Source: JAAAOH01 sp046540795 (lineage in GTDB: Bacteria; Spirochaetota; Spirochaetia; DSM-27196; PWMO01). Taken from it: a stretch of 15,349 nucleotides of DNA. The DNA lies in NCBI GenBank assembly GCA_046540795.1, contig JBKHEN010000060.1:1-15349 (forward strand). Reading direction: 5' to 3'. The notes below the pieces were generated by a model. The model saw nothing but the letters and a program-made list of their open reading frames with translations, made no database searches and had not been told where the DNA came from. Positions 13,535 to 15,349 of this stretch are shown one piece after another. Both the position numbers and the translations under genes were made by a program. Positions within the stretch are counted from its first letter, which is position 1; each line of letters begins with the position of its first letter.

Positions 13535-14811
13535 GTCCTGTAGTCAGCGTTTTCACGTACGTACTCGTCCGACAAATCGGTCCCGAGCACTTCGGCACCG
13601 GCCGGGCCGCTGCCGAGGGTCACTCCGATCGCCACGTCCCGTTCGTGCTCCGGGAAACCACGAGCCGCCGGCTCCATGGCCGCAGCCGCAAGATACCGCG
13701 TAAGCCGGGTTTCCTTTTCCGAATCGAGCACGAAGGCACCGTTCTCGAACACCGTCTCCTCCCCAACTGTAACGCGCATGGCGCCGATGTCCACGGGCAG
13801 GCCCGCGTTTCCTGCATAATCGCCCACCGCCGAGACGATGCGCCCTACGTTCGGATCGTTGCCGTAGATCGCCGTCTTGACGAGGGGAGAGTTGGCGATA
13901 GCCTTGCCGACGGCACGGGCCGTTGCCGGCTCCGACGCGCCGGAAACGGTTATCCGCATGACGTGGCTCGTTCCCTCTCCGTTTCGCACAATGTCGGCGG
14001 CAAGCGCGGCGCATACCCGCTCGAGCCCCGCGGCAAACTCCTCCCGGTCCGGCGCCGCACGCCGGCGGGAGCTCAGCGCAAGCACCATGTCGCTCGTGCT
14101 CTGATCGCCGTCAATGGTGATTGTGTTGAAGCTGCGCTCCACCGCCTGCCCCAGGGCCGCGCGGAGCTTCGCCCGCTCCACGTCCACGTCGGTAAGGATG
14201 AACACGAGCATCGTGCCGAGGTTCGGTTCCACCATTCCGGCACCCTTGGCGATTCCCACGATGCGCCCCGAGCCTACCGCCGCGTCCCGGACTTTGGGGA
14301 AGGCGTCGGTCGTCATGATCGCCCGCGCTACGTCCACGGACGATCCACGGTGAAGCCCCTGCTCCAGCTTCGGAAACGCTTCCGTCATCTGCGGACGGGG
14401 AAGTGACCACCCGATCACCCCGGTCGACGCGGTCAGACAATCCTCGCCCGAAATCCCGAGCTGCCTTCCGAGGGCGTCGGTCAGGGCGAGGGCGTCCGCT
14501 TCACCCGTAGGGGCACAGACGTTGGCTACTTTGTTGTTGACGAGGACCGCCTGTATCGTTTGCCGCGCCATGCGCTCCCGCGCGATCACCACCGGCGCAC
14601 CCTGCACCCTGTTGGAAGTGAACGCTCCGCCAAACGCATCGGTCGGCTCGTCCGCCAGAATCAGGGCCAGGTTCATCGCCGAAGGCTCGGCGCTCGGTCG
14701 CTCGCTCGGTACGAAAGACAGGCGGGTTGTGGAAACCCGAAACCCCTCCGGTAACTCCGACCGGGGAGTCAGGGTGCTCACATACTCCCTCTCGTTGGTG
14801 AACACCGCCAT
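13531..14811 (-). CDS. argJ: ArgJ, glutamate N-acetyltransferase / amino-acid acetyltransferase
   Basis: This 426-residue protein has normal ArgJ length. ArgJ moves the acetyl group from N-acetylornithine to glutamate (and in bifunctional forms uses acetyl-CoA) in cyclic arginine synthesis. It makes itself as one chain that self-cleaves before a Thr nucleophile. The site is clear: KGAGMVEPNLGTML with Thr200 as the new N-terminus of the beta chain. ASTGVIG (128-134) supplies the oxyanion-hole Thr-Gly pair. NNKVAN, ITIDGDQSTSD, GNDPNVGR and the final YVRENADYRT are all family motifs. The GTM in place of the common ATM before the cut is a minor change. It heads the MoxR/Bat operon with no visible Shine-Dalgarno, and its promoter suggests a leaderless message. 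Single-enzyme or bifunctional activity cannot be told from this sequence. Confidence 0.96.
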   Translation of the reverse strand: MAVFTNEREYVSTLTPRSELPEGFRVSTTRLSFVPSERPSAEPSAMNLALILADEPTDAFGGAFTSNRVQGAPVVIARERMARQTIQAVLVNNKVANVCAPTGEADALALTDALGRQLGISGEDCLTASTGVIGWSLPRPQMTEAFPKLEQGLHRGSSVDVARAIMTTDAFPKVRDAAVGSGRIVGIAKGAGMVEPNLGTMLVFILTDVDVERAKLRAALGQAVERSFNTITIDGDQSTSDMVLALSSRRRAAPDREEFAAGLERVCAALAADIVRNGEGTSHVMRITVSGASEPATARAVGKAIANSPLVKTAIYGNDPNVGRIVSAVGDYAGNAGLPVDIGAMRVTVGEETVFENGAFVLDSEKETRLTRYLAAAAMEPAARGFPEHERDVAIGVTLGSGPAGAEVLGTDLSDEYVRENADYRT

Positions 14812-14827
14812 TTGGATCAGTTATAGT
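14799..14827 (+). promoter_or_regulatory. Candidate promoter for rmuC overlapping the argJ promoter
   Basis: TATAGT (14822-14827, five of six to consensus) lies 17 nt downstream of TGAACA (14799-14804, four of six), inside the first codons of argJ. It overlaps the minus-strand -10 TATAAC (14825-14820), so polymerase could not open both at once. A start near 14834 leaves about 44 nt before the rmuC ATG. Confidence 0.35.
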
Positions 14828-14849
14828 ATGCTCGCGCTTGGCTTTGCAA
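14820..14849 (-). promoter_or_regulatory. Promoter of the argJ-moxR-bat operon
   Basis: On the minus strand TTGCAA (14849-14844, four of six to consensus) is followed by 18 nt and TATAAC (14825-14820, five of six). The RNA would start near 14813, only about 2 nt before the argJ ATG at 14811. No Shine-Dalgarno is present, so the two facts agree with a leaderless transcript. Confidence 0.5.
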
Positions 14850-14877
14850 GCCGCGCGGCGCAGGATAGGATTGGCTC

Positions 14878-15349
14878 ATGGCAGAGGCATTTCCGGAGGC
14901 CCAGACCCTGCTGTTGACCGCACTCCTCGTCATTGCCGGGTTGATCCTTGTGCTGGTGATGATTCTCCTACTCCGCCGCACCCGAGGCACGGGCGAGGAC
15001 GGTTCGGGCACGCAGGCACGGCTGGAGCACATCTCGAAATCCCTCGCCGAGCTGGAGCAGGTCTTCGCCCTGCCGCGAAGCCGCGGGGCCGTCGGAGAGA
15101 CGCTGCTTTCCCGACTCCTCGAAGATTGGCTTCCCCGGGCATCCTTCGAACTGCAGTACTCGTTCAGTGACGGGACTCGCGTGGACGCGGTAGTGAAGCT
15201 CGGCCGCTACCTCGTGCCGATCGACGCCAAGTTTCCCTTCGAGGCCGCAAAACGGGCCATGGCGTCGGAGAGCTCGGCCGGCGGCGACGCCGGTGGGGCC
15301 GACGGCAGAGGCGGTGGGGCCGGTGGGACCGGCAGAGGCGGTGGGACCG
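14878..15349 (+). CDS. rmuC: RmuC-family protein (cut by right window edge)
   Basis: The first 157 codons are visible. A single membrane anchor (about 9-33, LLLTALLVIAGLILVLVMIL) is followed by a basic stop-transfer, a short helical linker (LEHISKSLAELEQVF), and the start of the RmuC domain: SRGAVGETLLSRLLEDWLP, YSFSDGTRVDAVVKL, LVPIDAKFPFE. RmuC proteins are nuclease-like and limit recombination between inverted repeats. VDAVV and PIDAKFP are in the expected PD-(D/E)xK-like core. The coiled coil before the domain is much shorter than in many RmuC proteins. After FPFEAAKRAMASES the sequence runs into an unusual Gly-rich tract up to the window edge. The ATG at 14878 follows AGGA (14867-14870) with 7-nt spacing. 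Divergent from argJ. Confidence 0.88.
   Translation, partial: MAEAFPEAQTLLLTALLVIAGLILVLVMILLLRRTRGTGEDGSGTQARLEHISKSLAELEQVFALPRSRGAVGETLLSRLLEDWLPRASFELQYSFSDGTRVDAVVKLGRYLVPIDAKFPFEAAKRAMASESSAGGDAGGADGRGGGAGGTGRGGGT
15282..15349 (+). repeat. Gly-rich repetitive insertion inside rmuC
   Basis: Imperfect tandem copies of GGTGGGRCC, twice joined by GGCAGAGGC, encode a Gly/Ala/Thr/Arg-rich stretch (ADGRGGGAGGTGRGGGT). It stays in frame and continues past the window edge. It interrupts the RmuC domain after the PIDAKFP motif. Confidence 0.75.

Noticed and set aside
13378..14406. 342-codon open frame on the plus strand
   Set aside because: It is antisense to argJ and moxR, both complete with catalytic motifs; this is a GC-rich shadow frame.
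1..15349. Mobile elements, CRISPR arrays, tRNA or rRNA genes
   Set aside because: None seen on reading both strands: no regularly spaced repeats, no transposase or integrase motifs, and no tRNA-like cloverleaf with a T-loop signature.

Overview
The window looks like a chromosomal segment from a GC-rich, probably free-living spirochete of the Spirochaetaceae type. The strongest argument is gene order. Reading leftward from the right side, moxR, a DUF58 gene, a one-TM protein, batA, batB, a TPR gene, batD, infA and a dksA-like gene match, as I recall it, the Borrelia burgdorferi bb0176-bb0168 block. Several proteins also carry spirochete-like sequence features. No phage, insertion sequence, tRNA, rRNA or CRISPR array is visible. 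No gene-free stretch exceeds 300 bases; the largest are 1212-1331 (120 bp) and 5235-5408 (174 bp), and both hold divergent promoters.

Left part (1-4833): an OmpA-type envelope protein cut by the window edge (minus strand) is divergent from a 393-codon protein. That protein looks like the first RecA domain of a DEAD-box helicase with broken catalytic motifs, joined to a DbpA-type RNA-binding domain. Next come an unrecognised four-TM membrane protein (minus), a metallo-beta-lactamase-fold hydrolase (plus), and a small unrecognised protein (minus). The stop codons of those last two genes sit in the two arms of one perfect hairpin.

Middle (4878-5627): a TraR/DksA-family regulator that keeps its coiled-coil-tip acidic residues but has lost three of four zinc-finger cysteines is divergent from infA (IF-1). 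infA has a clear TTGACA-N17 promoter and a strong ribosome binding site.

Right part (5612-14811): a nine-gene minus-strand operon, argJ-moxR-DUF58-(TM protein)-batA-batB-batC-batD/E-smr. Every junction overlaps or is separated by one base, and four junctions are ATGA stop/start overlaps. It is the Bat (aerotolerance-type) system: a MoxR AAA+ ATPase, a DUF58 vWA-like protein, two membrane-anchored vWA proteins with intact metal sites, a TPR lipoprotein, and a large protein that appears to fuse BatD with a BatE-like TPR/SH3 part. It is bracketed by argJ (arginine biosynthesis) and an Smr-domain gene. The promoter before argJ places the likely RNA start about two bases from the ATG, so the operon message may be leaderless. 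Divergent from argJ is rmuC, cut by the right edge within a glycine-rich repetitive insertion.

The most interesting points are the pseudo-helicase, the BatD-BatE fusion in an argJ-led operon, the zinc-less DksA-like protein, and an OmpA domain lacking the aspartate that normally contacts diaminopimelate.
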